NCBI RefSeq assembly: GCF_013520865.1
Contig: NZ_JACDXJ010000001.1
Location: 4,573,501-4,637,500, forward strand
DNA: 64,000 nucleotides
DNA from: Microvirga mediterraneensis
Lineage (GTDB): Bacteria > Pseudomonadota > Alphaproteobacteria > Rhizobiales > Beijerinckiaceae
Direction: 5' to 3'
Positions 25,342-34,908 of the stretch are shown piece by piece (the stretch's first letter is position 1; every line of letters starts with the position of its first letter). The position numbers and the translations under genes are program-made. The notes under the pieces were generated by a model. The model did no database searches and had not been told where the DNA came from. It worked only from the letters and a program-made list of their open reading frames with translations.

Positions 25342-26070
25342 TTAGTGGAGGATCTTGCCCAGGAAATCTCGCGCTCGTTCGGATTTTGGTGCCGAGAAGA
25401 ATTCGTCAGTTGGCGAAATTTCCACGATCGATCCGGCATCCATGAAAACCACCCGGTCGGCGACCTGGCGGGCAAATCCCATCTCATGCGTGACGCACAG
25501 CATGGTCATTCCGTCGCAGGCGAGCTCCGCCATGACGGTCAGGACTTCGTTGATCATCTCGGGATCGAGCGCCGAAGTCGGCTCATCGAACAGCATGACT
25601 TCGGGATCCATGGACAGTGAACGGGCAATGGCGACGCGCTGTTGCTGGCCGCCCGAGAGCTGGCTGGGATACTTGCGGGCATGGGCTGTCAGGCCAACGC
25701 GATCCAGTAGGGAAAGGGCTTTGCCTTCGGCATCGGCACCCGAACGCCTTAGCACCTTGATCTGGGCGATCGTCAGGTTTTCCAGCACCGTAAGGTGAGG
25801 AAACAGTTCGAAATGCTGAAACACCATGCCAATCCGCCGGCGCAGCGCCGGCAGTTTCACGCCGGCAGCCTTGATGGACTGGCCCTGAAAAAGGATGTCT
25901 CCCTTCTCGAAGCTCTCAAGCCCGTTGATCAGCTTGATCAGAGTCGACTTACCCGAGCCCGACGGTCCGCAGAAAATGACGACCTCGCCCTTTTCCACCT
26001 GCACACTGCAATCATGCAAAGCTTGAAAGTCTTGATACCACTTCGAGACGTTCTTCAGTTCGATCATCAT
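25342..26070 (-). CDS. gltL: Polar amino acid ABC transporter ATPase (GltL-like)
   Basis: A 242-residue ABC ATPase. Walker A is GPSGSGKST (about residues 35-43), the Q-loop is FQHFELFPHLTV, the signature is LSGGQQQRVAIARSL and Walker B is VMLFDEPTSALDP, with the H-loop in CVTHEMGFA. The AHEMGFA-type H-loop and size are characteristic of the PAAT family (GlnQ/GltL/HisP). It powers uptake through the two permeases upstream. Its start overlaps the gltK stop (ATGATG...), and it is the last gene of a five-gene operon. The assignment to glutamate/aspartate rests on the receptor gene. Confidence 0.92.
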   Translation of the reverse strand: MMIELKNVSKWYQDFQALHDCSVQVEKGEVVIFCGPSGSGKSTLIKLINGLESFEKGDILFQGQSIKAAGVKLPALRRRIGMVFQHFELFPHLTVLENLTIAQIKVLRRSGADAEGKALSLLDRVGLTAHARKYPSQLSGGQQQRVAIARSLSMDPEVMLFDEPTSALDPEMINEVLTVMAELACDGMTMLCVTHEMGFARQVADRVVFMDAGSIVEISPTDEFFSAPKSERARDFLGKILH

Positions 26071-26738
26071 CTTGTCAGTCCTGGCTGCAGTTTCCGGACC
26101 AGACCGCTGAGGCTCGAGCAGATGGCCCAATAAACGAATCCGGCGAAAACGAGCATTTGTATCAGGTTGCCGTCGCGTTCTCCGATACTGACCGCATTGC
26201 GGAAGAAATCGCCGAGCGAGATCACATAAACCAGCGACGTATCCTGAAAGATCACGATGCACTGCGTCACGATGATCGGCAGAACCGCCCGGAAAGCCTG
26301 CGGCAGAATGATATGGCGCATCGACTGCATGTAGGTCATGCCAAGCGACGCGGACGCGTTGAACTGCCCCCTGGACAGACCGGCGATGCCTGAGCGGATG
26401 ATCTCGGCGAAGAACGCCGATTCAAGCAGAACGAACGCCACCATCGCCGATACCAGGCGAATATCGACGCTGGGCGAAATGTTGAAGGCTGCCTTCAGGG
26501 CCTGCGGCACGATGAGATAGAACCACAGAAGCAGCATCACCAGCGGGATCGATCGGAAAAGGGTGACGTAGATTCGTGTGAATGCCTGCAGGAACCTGCT
26601 TGTCGACGCTGCGAACAGGGCAAGCAGCGTCCCTCCTAAAAGACCGCCGATAATGGCGACGAATGTCACTTGAAGAGTGATCGCGATCCCGGTGCCTATG
26701 ATGCCCCAAGCGGACACGATGTTCTGGAAGAACTCCAT
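26067..26738 (-). CDS. gltK: Amino acid ABC transporter permease (GltK-like)
   Basis: A 223-residue inner-membrane permease of the HisM/GlnP family with five hydrophobic segments. The coupling (EAA-type) loop reads LSRGQFNASASLGMTYMQSM followed by RHIILPQAFRAVLP. Upstream are LFRSIPLVMLLLWFYLIVPQ and SAFFAEIIRSGI, typical of the GltK half. It pairs with the neighbouring GltJ-like permease. It ends by overlapping gltL and starts five bases after gltJ. Confidence 0.9.
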   Translation of the reverse strand: MEFFQNIVSAWGIIGTGIAITLQVTFVAIIGGLLGGTLLALFAASTSRFLQAFTRIYVTLFRSIPLVMLLLWFYLIVPQALKAAFNISPSVDIRLVSAMVAFVLLESAFFAEIIRSGIAGLSRGQFNASASLGMTYMQSMRHIILPQAFRAVLPIIVTQCIVIFQDTSLVYVISLGDFFRNAVSIGERDGNLIQMLVFAGFVYWAICSSLSGLVRKLQPGLTR

Positions 26739-26743
26739 TCCCG

Positions 26744-27481
26744 TTATCCTCTCATCATGTCAGGGAGAGCTGCGCGCCGCCTGACCAGACTCATCACCTG
26801 CAGGATGACGAAATTGAGCAGCATGTAAGCGACCGTCACAACAATGAAGGACTCGTAAGGCTGGGCGGTATAATCGACCAATTGACGCGCCTGCCCGCTC
26901 AGTTCCAACAGTCCGATCGTGGAGGCGGCGGCCGAGTTTTTCGATATGATCAGGAACTCCGACGTCAATGGCGGGAGGATCTTCCGGAAGGCTTGCGGCA
27001 AAAGGATATGGCGAAAGCTCTGTAGTGTCGTGAAGCCGAGAGAGAGGGACGCCTGGATCTGACCGCGCGATAGCGATCCGATGCCGGCCCGCATCTGCTC
27101 GCAGATGCGGGCGCTGGTGAAGAAGCCGAGAGCGAGCACCGACATGACGAAGACCTGGGTCATGGGCGCGATGCTCTTGATCCAGTCGCCGATAGCGGTC
27201 GGCAAGATCTCGGGCACAACGAAGTACCAGATGAAGAACTGCACGATCAGGGGAACATTTCGAAAGACCGAGACATAGACTGCGCCGATCACGTCGCCCC
27301 CCCGGTCTGGCCACGCCCGGACAATTCCGAGCGTGGTGCCAAGCAGAAGCGCAAGCAGCCATGCCGCTATCGTCAGCGCCGACGTCACGATGAGCCCGTC
27401 AATGACCCAGCCGAGATATGTCGAATTTTCTCCTGTGGCGACCGGCTGCAGCAGAGCGTCCCAACTCCAGTTATAGGTCAT
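26744..27481 (-). CDS. gltJ: Amino acid ABC transporter permease (GltJ-like)
   Basis: A 245-residue permease. It starts MTYNWSWDALLQPVATGENSTYLGW, the extended N-terminus with a periplasmic-side insertion characteristic of GltJ. Membrane helices follow, with VFRNVPLIVQFFIWYFVVPE and the coupling loop LSRGQIQASLSLGFTTLQSF then RHILLPQAFRKILPPL. GGGGAACC upstream of the ATG serves as ribosome-binding site. It forms the heterodimeric channel with the GltK-like subunit. Confidence 0.9.
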   Translation of the reverse strand: MTYNWSWDALLQPVATGENSTYLGWVIDGLIVTSALTIAAWLLALLLGTTLGIVRAWPDRGGDVIGAVYVSVFRNVPLIVQFFIWYFVVPEILPTAIGDWIKSIAPMTQVFVMSVLALGFFTSARICEQMRAGIGSLSRGQIQASLSLGFTTLQSFRHILLPQAFRKILPPLTSEFLIISKNSAAASTIGLLELSGQARQLVDYTAQPYESFIVVTVAYMLLNFVILQVMSLVRRRAALPDMMRG

Positions 27482-27519
27482 AATTTTGGTTCCCCGCTTC
27501 AGTCGGCCGCCACACTCCG

Positions 27520-28437
27520 TCAGTTCAGAATGTTGCTGTTGGGCTGAGCGAACAGACTCTTGAGATCATCCGACATCGGAAAATCGAGGTTGAGGCCGCG
27601 GGGCGGGATCGGCGACATGAACCACTTCTGGTAGATCTGAGCGGCCTTCCCCGAGGTCTGCAGTTCGGCTATCGTCGTGTCCAGAAGCTGCTTCATCTGC
27701 GTATCGCCCTTGCGCACCATGCAGCCATAGCTTTCACGGGACTGCGGCGTGCCGGTGATGACGTACTTGGAAGCATCCTTCGCCTTCGCCCGCTCGCCGG
27801 CCAGAAGCGCATCATCCATCATCATAGCCTTGGCGCGCCCGGTCGACAGCATCAGGAAGGACTCAGCATGGTCCTTGGCACTGACGATGTTCATGCCCAT
27901 CTGCTGCTCGGCGTTCATCTTCCGCAGCAGGATTTCCGAGGTCGTCCCCGCGCCGACGACGACGTTCTGCCCCTTGAGATCGGGAAAATCGGTGATGCCC
28001 GAGTCCTTTGCCGCCATCAGCCGTGTGCCCACGACGAAGATGCTGTTTGTGAAATCAACCTGCTTCTCGCGCGACTCATTATGGGTCGTGGTCGTGCATT
28101 CGAAGTCGATGGTCCCGTTCTGCAGAAGCGAGATGCGATTCTGGGACGTGATCGGCAGTTTCCTGACCTCCAGATCAGCGCGTCCGATCCTTGCTTTAAT
28201 CTGCTCGATGACCGCGCTTGTGACGTCCATGGAGTATCCGATTGGGTTCTTTCCATCGTCGTAATAAGAAAACGGGATCGATGCCTCGCGATATCCGACC
28301 ACGACGACGCCGTCATTCGCGACCTTCGCCAGGGTGCCGTCCAACCCTGCCGTCTGTGCGTGAGCGGCCGTTGCGCCGACGCTGATCACCGCGGCCGCTG
28401 CGACACTCGCGAAGTATCCTGCAATCGCCATCTTCAT
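27520..28437 (-). CDS. gltI: Glutamate/aspartate-type ABC transporter substrate-binding protein (GltI-like)
   Basis: A 305-residue periplasmic receptor. A signal peptide ends near residue 28 (VGATAAHAQ). The SBP3 fold is evident from GVVVVGYREASIPFSYYDD, NPIGYSMDVTSAVIEQIKA, LLQNGTIDFECTTTTHNESR and the late VRKGDTQMKQLLDTTI. The ECTTTTHN segment (GltI-type ligand pocket) supports glutamate/aspartate or a related dicarboxylic amino acid. The start codon overlaps the stop of the beta-propeller gene (ATGA), an unusual coupling. Confidence 0.9.
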   Translation of the reverse strand: MKMAIAGYFASVAAAAVISVGATAAHAQTAGLDGTLAKVANDGVVVVGYREASIPFSYYDDGKNPIGYSMDVTSAVIEQIKARIGRADLEVRKLPITSQNRISLLQNGTIDFECTTTTHNESREKQVDFTNSIFVVGTRLMAAKDSGITDFPDLKGQNVVVGAGTTSEILLRKMNAEQQMGMNIVSAKDHAESFLMLSTGRAKAMMMDDALLAGERAKAKDASKYVITGTPQSRESYGCMVRKGDTQMKQLLDTTIAELQTSGKAAQIYQKWFMSPIPPRGLNLDFPMSDDLKSLFAQPNSNILN

Positions 28438-29765
28438 TCGGTCTTTCCCTTGTTGTTCAGTATTGCGGACACATCGATCACGTACATCTGCCGTTCGTGT
28501 TCGTGCATCGAGTCAATGCAGACGCGCTGACCATCTTGGCTCCATCGTGGATGCAAATCGCAGCGGTTTTCCTTGGTCAAGTGCGGATCGGCATAAAAGA
28601 TTCCGACATCGTGACGCACGTTCCGTTCGACATCGAAAAGGATGAGAGCTCGCTCGTTCGTCACTGGATCCGGGTAGGTATCCGTCAGAAGCCATCTTTT
28701 GTTGATCGGAGAATAGGTCATGTGACCATTCTCCGTCAGGATCCCGTCCCCGACGATCGTCACCCGAGCCGGACGAACGTCCTCGTAAAGATGATAATGG
28801 ATCGCGCCGTCATGCGGTCCCCAGACGATGATATGGCGATCATCCCGCCACAAGGGGTGTGAAATCTGGTATTCTGACTTTTCGTAATCGAAGGTGCCTA
28901 CCTGGCTCGGATCGAAATCCTCGGCCAGTTGCGGCAGCGGGTGATCCGAGCATTCCAGGATGCGCACGTCGTTGCCGTTGGGATCCATCGTGATCAGGCG
29001 ATGCAGGAAGCAGGTTTCATCCTCGACCCGTTCGGTCCAGCGATGCAGGAAAAGGACCCGGTCCGAGGACGGGTTGATCTCGATATGGCTGACCCAGTGA
29101 ATTGCCCGGTCCATCGAGGGCCTGTGATCGAGTGCCTTCAGCTCCGCGTAGCTGATCAGCTGCCGAACCTCGCCCGTTTCCAGATCGACCCGGTGGATGC
29201 CGTCGTCAGGGGGACACAGCGGCAGGTCGCTTTTCGCGCCATCCTGCCCGACATAGCCAATCGTCTTGTGTGTTATGTAGAGCCGCTCGTAGTCGACCGT
29301 CAGGGCATAGCGGCCATTCGGCGCCGCGACATAGATGGGCGCGTCGAGTTCGTGCGGCTCTCCAGTATCCAGGTCGTGGATGACCGCGCCAAAGCCTGGA
29401 TACAGGCCGCCTTTTGCACGCACGTTGTAGATCAGCCGTCGGCTGCTCGCAGCATCCAGCCACTGCAGCTGGCTTCCCATCTGCCAGTTCCAGGCGGTCG
29501 TTGCACCTATGACATGAAAGGCACCATCGCCGGCCATATTGAAATAGCCGATCTCGGCAACTGAATCTGCCCTGATCACGAAGTCACGTGCCGGGACGCG
29601 ATGACCAAGCAGCAATCGATCCTGTGCGCCCCAATTGGTCTTGTCGTAGTAACCAAAGAAGTGATGTCCCGCATCGTTGCCAACACGGAGTACGGGCCGG
29701 GCTGGCTTCAGGGCTTTGTTCGACGTTTCAAGGGTAGAATTCACAGATGCCTCATTGGTCAGCAC
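28434..29765 (-). CDS. Oligogalacturonate lyase-like beta-propeller protein
   Basis: A 443-residue protein without an evident signal peptide. It shows repeating blade-like motifs: HHFFGYYDKTNW, RLLLGHRVPARDF, GATTAWNWQMGSQLQWL, SRRLIYNVRAKG, VAAPNGRYALTVDYERLY, NENP-like INPSSDRVLFLHRW, DRHIIVWGPHDGAIHY and CDLHPRWSQDGQRVCIDSMH. The last block and overall layout resemble the seven-bladed oligogalacturonate lyase/TolB-type propellers. Lyase activity cannot be claimed. The start is a GTG at 29765. It is the first gene of the glt operon and its stop overlaps gltI, so it is presumably linked to the transported compound. A cytoplasmic hydrolase, lyase or binding protein are all possible. Confidence 0.7.
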   Translation of the reverse strand: MLTNEASVNSTLETSNKALKPARPVLRVGNDAGHHFFGYYDKTNWGAQDRLLLGHRVPARDFVIRADSVAEIGYFNMAGDGAFHVIGATTAWNWQMGSQLQWLDAASSRRLIYNVRAKGGLYPGFGAVIHDLDTGEPHELDAPIYVAAPNGRYALTVDYERLYITHKTIGYVGQDGAKSDLPLCPPDDGIHRVDLETGEVRQLISYAELKALDHRPSMDRAIHWVSHIEINPSSDRVLFLHRWTERVEDETCFLHRLITMDPNGNDVRILECSDHPLPQLAEDFDPSQVGTFDYEKSEYQISHPLWRDDRHIIVWGPHDGAIHYHLYEDVRPARVTIVGDGILTENGHMTYSPINKRWLLTDTYPDPVTNERALILFDVERNVRHDVGIFYADPHLTKENRCDLHPRWSQDGQRVCIDSMHEHERQMYVIDVSAILNNKGKTE

Positions 29766-29826
29766 GTCATATTGGACCTGCTGACGGCCAACCTAGTAGC
29801 GACTGAGAATGCTGAAAAATACTTTG

Positions 29827-29855
29827 TTGACACATATCTATGCACATTTGATATA
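29827..29855 (+). promoter_or_regulatory. LysR-type operator overlapping a sigma-70-like promoter
   Basis: Perfect inverted repeat ATATC - N11 - GATAT at 29834-29854 in the 121-base divergent gap. TTGACA (29827-29832) stands 17 bases before GATATA (29850-29855), so the box covers the promoter for the LysR gene itself. This is the T-N11-A layout of LysR regulators, and autoregulation plus control of the divergent glt operon is the natural reading. Confidence 0.7.
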
Positions 29856-29886
29856 GTTAGGATCGTAATTCCCAAGGTGCGAGCGG

Positions 29887-30774
29887 GTGTCCAAACCTTA
29901 TAGTTTTCAACAAATTCAAGCTTTTAAGGCCGTCATGGAGACCGGCACGACCACCACTGCCGCAATAGCACTGAACACGACGCAGCCGTCGATCAGCCGA
30001 AAGCTCGCAGATTTTCAACGTGCGACCGGACTCAAGCTGTTCGAGCACCACCACGGACGGCTCCGGCCTACTCGGGAGGGGCGCCAGCTCTATGAATCCG
30101 TCCGGCGGAATTTCGAAGGGCTTGAGAAGATTGAGACGGCTGTCGGTATTCTGCGCAAGTCAGGCGCCGGCGTTCTGCGCCTAGGAAGCACCTCAACCTT
30201 GGCCACGGGCCTGCTGCCGCAGGTGATCAAGCGTTTCCTGGCCCAATTCCCTGGCACCTTCGTTGGGCTTCAGACCCTGCCGACGCCTCAGCTTGCGGAG
30301 CTGCTGAACCAGAACCTGATCGACCTTGCCGTGACCACGGGCGATGTGGACCCATCGATCTTCGAAACCCGCATCCTGACGACGACCTCAGCCGTCTGCA
30401 TCGTTCCGCAGAATCACCCACTGGCGTGTTCAGACTGGGTCGATTTGGAAGAACTGCGCAGGCATCAGATGATCCTGCTCAACGATTCGGACAACATCGT
30501 GATCCGTATGCGTGAACTGCTGAACGGGCTCGGCGCTCCAGAGAACATCGTGGTCGAGACGAACTCCTCGATTACCATCTGCGCGCTCGTCGTGGCAGGG
30601 GTAGGCGTCGGCATCGTCAATCCGTACATCGCGAACACCATGTCCCAAGGGCTGGTCATCAAGGAACTGCGTCCCTCAATTCGTGTCGATGTATCGCTGG
30701 TCCGCTCCATGACGCTTGCCCCGTCACTTCTAGGCGAGGCCTTTTCCCGTCTACTTGCAGATACGATCGCTTAG
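29887..30774 (+). CDS. LysR-family transcriptional regulator
   Basis: A 295-residue LTTR. The N-terminal winged HTH (about residues 5-65) has FQQIQAFKAVMETGTTTTAA, TQPSISRKLADFQRATG and FEHHHGRLRPTREG. A linker helix and a type-2 periplasmic-binding-like effector domain follow (about 92-295: LRLGSTSTLATGLLPQVIKR). It begins with a GTG at 29887 and is divergent from the beta-propeller/glt operon, with a palindromic LysR box between them. It probably activates that operon in response to the imported compound. Confidence 0.92.
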   Translation: MSKPYSFQQIQAFKAVMETGTTTTAAIALNTTQPSISRKLADFQRATGLKLFEHHHGRLRPTREGRQLYESVRRNFEGLEKIETAVGILRKSGAGVLRLGSTSTLATGLLPQVIKRFLAQFPGTFVGLQTLPTPQLAELLNQNLIDLAVTTGDVDPSIFETRILTTTSAVCIVPQNHPLACSDWVDLEELRRHQMILLNDSDNIVIRMRELLNGLGAPENIVVETNSSITICALVVAGVGVGIVNPYIANTMSQGLVIKELRPSIRVDVSLVRSMTLAPSLLGEAFSRLLADTIA

Positions 30775-31097
30775 ACGCGTTCTCCTTCGTCGATCTGATG
30801 CACGGACGAGCCGGAATTTACGATCCACTCCGTCAGAACGCCTTGTGATCTTGGTGCAGAAAAAGGGAACTGCCATGTCCGGGCGCCGCCCTTCTGGCAA
30901 GGTGATTGCTGACGGCGCATTGGCCAAGCGGGGCGGATGCAGTTGTACCTCCAACCTTGGAGGCCGGGACCTCATTATTGCGAGATCTGATATTCAACGC
31001 TGGAACCGGTCACTCACAATATAGCGCGTTTGGCTGCGGCAAGACATCTTCCTTACTCCATCCATGAACCTCCGGACCTGACGCCTCGATTACTCCG
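30775..31097. other. Intergenic gap between convergent genes
   Basis: About 320 bases between the LysR gene and the end of the dppF-like gene. I see no gene, terminator or repeat that I can support. An 89-residue plus-strand frame here overlaps the LysR end and has no coding character. Confidence 0.4.
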
Positions 31098-32066
31098 TTA
31101 CCCACTCACATCGTGCCGGATGCAGGCCTTGAAGTGACCAGGAGAAACCTCTTCGAGGGGGGGCACCATTGCCGCACATTGCTCAACCGCGTGCAGGCAA
31201 CGGGTACGAAACACACACCCGGAAGGCGGATTCGCAGGGCTTGGAATATCCCCCTTTAGGATCTGCCGAGTACGGGCTCTGGCGGGATCCGGAGACGGGA
31301 TCGCCGAGAGCAGCGCCCGCGTATACGGATGCCGCGGATCGGCATAGAGCTTCTCGCTCGGCGCAATTTCCATGATGCGCCCCAGGTAGAGCACGATGAC
31401 CGTATCACAGATGTATTCGACGACTGCCAAGTCATGCGAGATGAACAGCATCGTCAATCCGAGGCGAACCTGCAGGCCGCGCAGCAGATTGATGATCTGA
31501 GCTTGGATCGAGACATCGAGTGCCGAAACTGGTTCATCTGCTACGATTAGCTGAGGTTCGAGCGCTAACGCTCGCGCGATTCCAATACGCTGGCGCTGCC
31601 CACCCGAGAACTCATGCGCGTAGCGGTCAAAGGCATCGGCTGGCAGATCGACGGCGGCAAGTGTCGCCCTGGCGCGCTGTATCCGCTCCTGGACCGTTCC
31701 CACATGTTGGATTTCAAGTCCTTCGGTCAGGATCTGTCCGATGGTCATACGCGGCGACAGACTCGCGAATGGATCCTGGAAAATATACTGCATGCTCTTG
31801 CGCTGCCGACGCATCTGAGATGCTGTGAGCTTCGTGATGTCGATGCCATTGAAGCGAACCTCACCGGACGTCGGCTCGATCAAGCGCAGAACAGAGCGTC
31901 CAATTGTGGTTTTGCCGCTGCCTGACTCACCTACGAGGCCGACGACCGTTCCGCGTGGCACATCAAAGGAGACATTCTCGATCGCGCGAACGACGGATCT
32001 GCGGGAAAAGCCCATTGGCTTGAAATGCTTGGTCAGCCCCCTGACTGAGAGCAGCGGCTGTTCCAT
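31098..32066 (-). CDS. dppF: Dpp/Opp-type ABC transporter ATPase (DppF-like)
   Basis: A 322-residue ATPase with Walker A GESGSGKTT (about residues 50-58), the YIFQDPFASLSPRMTI Q-loop characteristic of OppF/DppF, the FSGGQRQRIGIARAL signature and the IVADEPVSALDVSIQAQ Walker B. The C-terminal oligopeptide-transporter motif has RHPYTRALLSAIP and a Cys-bearing segment (GCVFRTRCLHAVEQCAA) as in iron-sulfur-binding Opp ATPases. AAGGAAG at seven bases favours the ATG at 32066 over one six codons upstream. It is the last gene of the leftward amino-sugar operon. Confidence 0.92.
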   Translation of the reverse strand: MEQPLLSVRGLTKHFKPMGFSRRSVVRAIENVSFDVPRGTVVGLVGESGSGKTTIGRSVLRLIEPTSGEVRFNGIDITKLTASQMRRQRKSMQYIFQDPFASLSPRMTIGQILTEGLEIQHVGTVQERIQRARATLAAVDLPADAFDRYAHEFSGGQRQRIGIARALALEPQLIVADEPVSALDVSIQAQIINLLRGLQVRLGLTMLFISHDLAVVEYICDTVIVLYLGRIMEIAPSEKLYADPRHPYTRALLSAIPSPDPARARTRQILKGDIPSPANPPSGCVFRTRCLHAVEQCAAMVPPLEEVSPGHFKACIRHDVSG

Positions 32067-32068
32067 AC

Positions 32069-33079
32069 CTAAACTTCCTTCCATCGGATGCAGCGGCTCT
32101 TCTGGCTGTTGCCGGTTTCATATAACGGCGGGACATCGACCCGACATGCGTCGATCGAATAGAGGCATCGTGGTGCAAAGGAGCAGCCGTTCGGAAGCTG
32201 AACGAGGCTTGGCACGGATCCTGGAATCGTCGGCAGTGGAGTACCTTGCAGCTTCAATGCGGTTGCTTCTCCCAGCTTCGGGATCGACCGCATCAGACCG
32301 ATCGTGTAGGGATGACGTGGATGTGCAAACACCTCGGCCACCATGCCCGTCTCGACGATACGCCCGGCATACATCACAGCCACCCGATCAGCGATCTCCG
32401 CCACTATGCCCAGGTTATGAGTGACGAACAGGATCCCCATGCCCCGATCCGCTTGCAGCTTCTGCAGGAGGTCGAGAATCTGGGCTTGGATCGTCACGTC
32501 GAGCGCGGTGGTCGGCTCATCGGCAATCAGGAGCACCGGATCACAGGCAAGCGCCATCGCGATGGTGGCACGTTGGCGCATGCCGCCTGAGAGCTCGTGC
32601 GGATACTGATCGGCGCGCCGCTCGGGATCGGGAATGCCGACATCGGCCAGGAGTTTGATCGCGGCAGCCGCGGCATCCTTGTGGCTCCGCCCGAGGTGAA
32701 TACGCATAGGCTCGGCGATCTGCTCGCCGATTGTATAAACCGGGTTCAGGCTCGTCATAGGTTCCTGGAACACCATGGCGATGTCATTGCCTCTGATCTG
32801 CCGCATACCCTCGGCATCGAGCTGCGTGAGGTCCTGAGTTTGTCCTGTCTTGCCCCGAAACAGGATGCTACCCTCAGCCACCTGCCCCATTCCTCTCGGT
32901 AGAAGGCCCATCACCGACAGGCTGGTGACGGACTTGCCCGATCCGGACTCCCCGACCAGTGCCAGGGTTTCGCCTGGCTTAATCGTCAGGTTCAGATCCT
33001 GTACGGCGGCCACCGGACGTCCGCCGATGCGAAATACCGTTTTCAAGCCGGAGATATCCAGGATCGGGGTGACATGCAT
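32069..33079 (-). CDS. dppD: Dpp/Opp-type ABC transporter ATPase (DppD-like)
   Basis: A 336-residue ATPase with [19 protein letters not shown] (Walker A), [36 protein letters not shown] and [18 protein letters not shown]. The [19 protein letters not shown] combination is diagnostic of the DppD/OppD half. The C-terminus has [13 protein letters not shown] and the Cys-containing [15 protein letters not shown]. It lies between the DapA-family lyase gene (four-base gap) and dppF. It energises the Dpp-type importer together with DppF. Confidence 0.92.
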   Translation of the reverse strand: MHVTPILDISGLKTVFRIGGRPVAAVQDLNLTIKPGETLALVGESGSGKSVTSLSVMGLLPRGMGQVAEGSILFRGKTGQTQDLTQLDAEGMRQIRGNDIAMVFQEPMTSLNPVYTIGEQIAEPMRIHLGRSHKDAAAAAIKLLADVGIPDPERRADQYPHELSGGMRQRATIAMALACDPVLLIADEPTTALDVTIQAQILDLLQKLQADRGMGILFVTHNLGIVAEIADRVAVMYAGRIVETGMVAEVFAHPRHPYTIGLMRSIPKLGEATALKLQGTPLPTIPGSVPSLVQLPNGCSFAPRCLYSIDACRVDVPPLYETGNSQKSRCIRWKEV

Positions 33080-33083
33080 GGCT

Positions 33084-34001
33084 TCAGCTCGCGAGCCCAG
33101 CAGCACGGACGATTGCCTCCACCTTTGTGGCTTCCTCGGCATTGAGCGATCGCTGAGGCCGGGCCATCGTGTTGGTGGCAATGATGCCGAGAGCGTGCAT
33201 CGCAGTCTTGAAGGCACCAACTCCCGCCGATCCCGCGCTGGTGCGTGGCAATGAAACCCAGACCATTTCAAAAAGCCGGCACAGGCGCTCCTGCTCCTTG
33301 CGCGCGGCCTCCCAATCTCCGGCTTGAGCATGGTCCCACAGCCGTACGTAGCCGTGAGGGTCCACGTTCGCGAGCCCGGGAACTACGCCATGGGCTCCCA
33401 TCTGGAGGACGTTATCGACGACGATCTCGGAGCCTGTCATGAGGAAGATGTCGGGTTGGTCCATGAGATCAAGCAGGCAAAATCGGAAATTGCCGTCGTC
33501 GCCGCTCGAATCCTTGAGCCCTGCAATCGTTCCTTCGCGGGCCAGAGCCACTGTCGTCTTCCTCTCCAGCTTGGTGTGCACGCAGACCGGAATATCGTAA
33601 GCGATTACAGGCAGATCAATTGCTTCACGCACGTAACGGAAATGGTCGACGACCTCCGGTTGGCTCGTGCGGGTATAGAAGGGAGCGGTCACCACCACTG
33701 CATCTACCCCGATCGACTGCGCCGTTCTGGCGTGGCCGATGACCCGGTCCGTCGTCGGATCGATGACGCCGGCCAAAACCGGCAAGCGTCCGTTCACCAC
33801 TTTCACGGTGTGTTCGAGGATCTGACGCCGGGTTGCCTCGTCGTGGAAAATCACCTCACTCGTTGAGCCGAGAACAAAGAGGCCATGCACGCCACCTGCG
33901 ATGAGATGTTCCAGAACCTTGGTGTAGGACGGATAGTCGACCTCGTAGGTTTCGGTTAGAGGAGTGACAACGGGAGGAACGACGCCGCGAAAAGTAGTCA
34001 T
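33084..34001 (-). CDS. DapA/NanA-family class I aldolase (probable sugar-acid lyase)
   Basis: A 305-residue TIM-barrel lyase of the dihydrodipicolinate synthase/N-acetylneuraminate lyase family. Visible features are [18 protein letters not shown] at the N-terminus, [16 protein letters not shown] (GTTGE-like pocket), the catalytic Tyr region PVIAYDIPV, and the Schiff-base Lys in GLKDSSGD at about residue 163. The GLKDSSGD form is shared by several subfamilies, so substrate cannot be fixed by motif. Its position between transporter genes of a locus with NanE, NanK, NagA and NagB-type enzymes suggests cleavage of a sialic-acid-like nine-carbon acid to pyruvate and an N-acetylhexosamine. Confidence 0.8.
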   Translation of the reverse strand: MTTFRGVVPPVVTPLTETYEVDYPSYTKVLEHLIAGGVHGLFVLGSTSEVIFHDEATRRQILEHTVKVVNGRLPVLAGVIDPTTDRVIGHARTAQSIGVDAVVVTAPFYTRTSQPEVVDHFRYVREAIDLPVIAYDIPVCVHTKLERKTTVALAREGTIAGLKDSSGDDGNFRFCLLDLMDQPDIFLMTGSEIVVDNVLQMGAHGVVPGLANVDPHGYVRLWDHAQAGDWEAARKEQERLCRLFEMVWVSLPRTSAGSAGVGAFKTAMHALGIIATNTMARPQRSLNAEEATKVEAIVRAAGLAS

Positions 34002-34021
34002 GATGAGCCTTTGGTGGTCGG

Positions 34022-34906
34022 TTATTTAAGATCTGAGCGAGGGTCGAAGGCGTCTCGCAGGCCGTCGCCCACGAAGTTTATCGCCAGTACCGTGATGACG
34101 AGCGCTGCGCCCGGGAACATCCATTGCCAGACATACTGCTCGAGCACGCTGGTAGAGCGGGCGGCGTTCAGCATGTTGCCCCAGCTGGCCTCCGGGGGAG
34201 CGATACCGAGTCCGAGGAAGGAGAGGCCCGCCTCGAGCAGGATTGCATTGGCGATCTGCAGGGTTGCGTAGACCACGAGGATGTCGATGCAGTTTGGAAG
34301 ACCGTGCCGGAACAGAAGGTGCCTCATCCCGGCTCCCATGCCGCGGGCGGCGACGACGAAGTCACGTTCGCGCAGCTCGAGAAGGCGGGCGCGGACCATG
34401 CGTGACAGCACGGGCCAGGACAGCAACGAGATGACGGCGATTGTCGGGACAATTCCCGTGCCGACAATTGAGGCGAGAACAAGCAGCAGGATCACCGGCG
34501 GAAGCGTCATGGCAAGGTCGACGAAGCGCATGATGGCGCCGTCAGCCAACCGGCCGCTGAAGGACGATACGGCACCCACGAGAAAGCCGATCACCAATGA
34601 AACTCCGACTGATGTGACAGCAACGAGGAGCGATGTCCGACCGCCCTGCATCAGGCGCGCGAGGATATCGCGCCCGACCCCATCCGTCCCGAACCAGTGA
34701 CTGGCGCTGGGGCTCTTGTTGAGGGCCCTCAGGTCGATCTGGTTGGGTGTGTAGGACCACCAGAGCGGATAGGTCAGGATTGCGGTGAGAATGATGAGGA
34801 GGACCAGTAATCCCAACAAGGCCACTCGATTGGTGATAAACCGACCGAGGGCCCGAGCGGTAGGCCCCCTATGCTTGGCAGAAACGTCGATCGTCGCGGC
34901 ACTCAT
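34022..34906 (-). CDS. dppC: Dpp/Opp-type ABC permease (DppC-like)
   Basis: A 294-residue permease with an N-terminal cytoplasmic stretch, TM1 near residues 28-48, and the OppC-type motifs [19 protein letters not shown] and [20 protein letters not shown] (EAA loop), then [20 protein letters not shown]. It ends FDPRSDLK. It forms the membrane channel with DppB, whose gene starts upstream. It is separated from the DapA-family gene by about 20 bases. Confidence 0.92.
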   Translation of the reverse strand: MSAATIDVSAKHRGPTARALGRFITNRVALLGLLVLLIILTAILTYPLWWSYTPNQIDLRALNKSPSASHWFGTDGVGRDILARLMQGGRTSLLVAVTSVGVSLVIGFLVGAVSSFSGRLADGAIMRFVDLAMTLPPVILLLVLASIVGTGIVPTIAVISLLSWPVLSRMVRARLLELRERDFVVAARGMGAGMRHLLFRHGLPNCIDILVVYATLQIANAILLEAGLSFLGLGIAPPEASWGNMLNAARSTSVLEQYVWQWMFPGAALVITVLAINFVGDGLRDAFDPRSDLK

Positions 34907-34908
34907 CG

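Noticed and set aside
33084..34001. Naming the lyase NanA or DapA outright
   Set aside because: The GLKDSSGD and YDIP motifs are shared by several subfamilies; only context favours a sialic-acid-type substrate.
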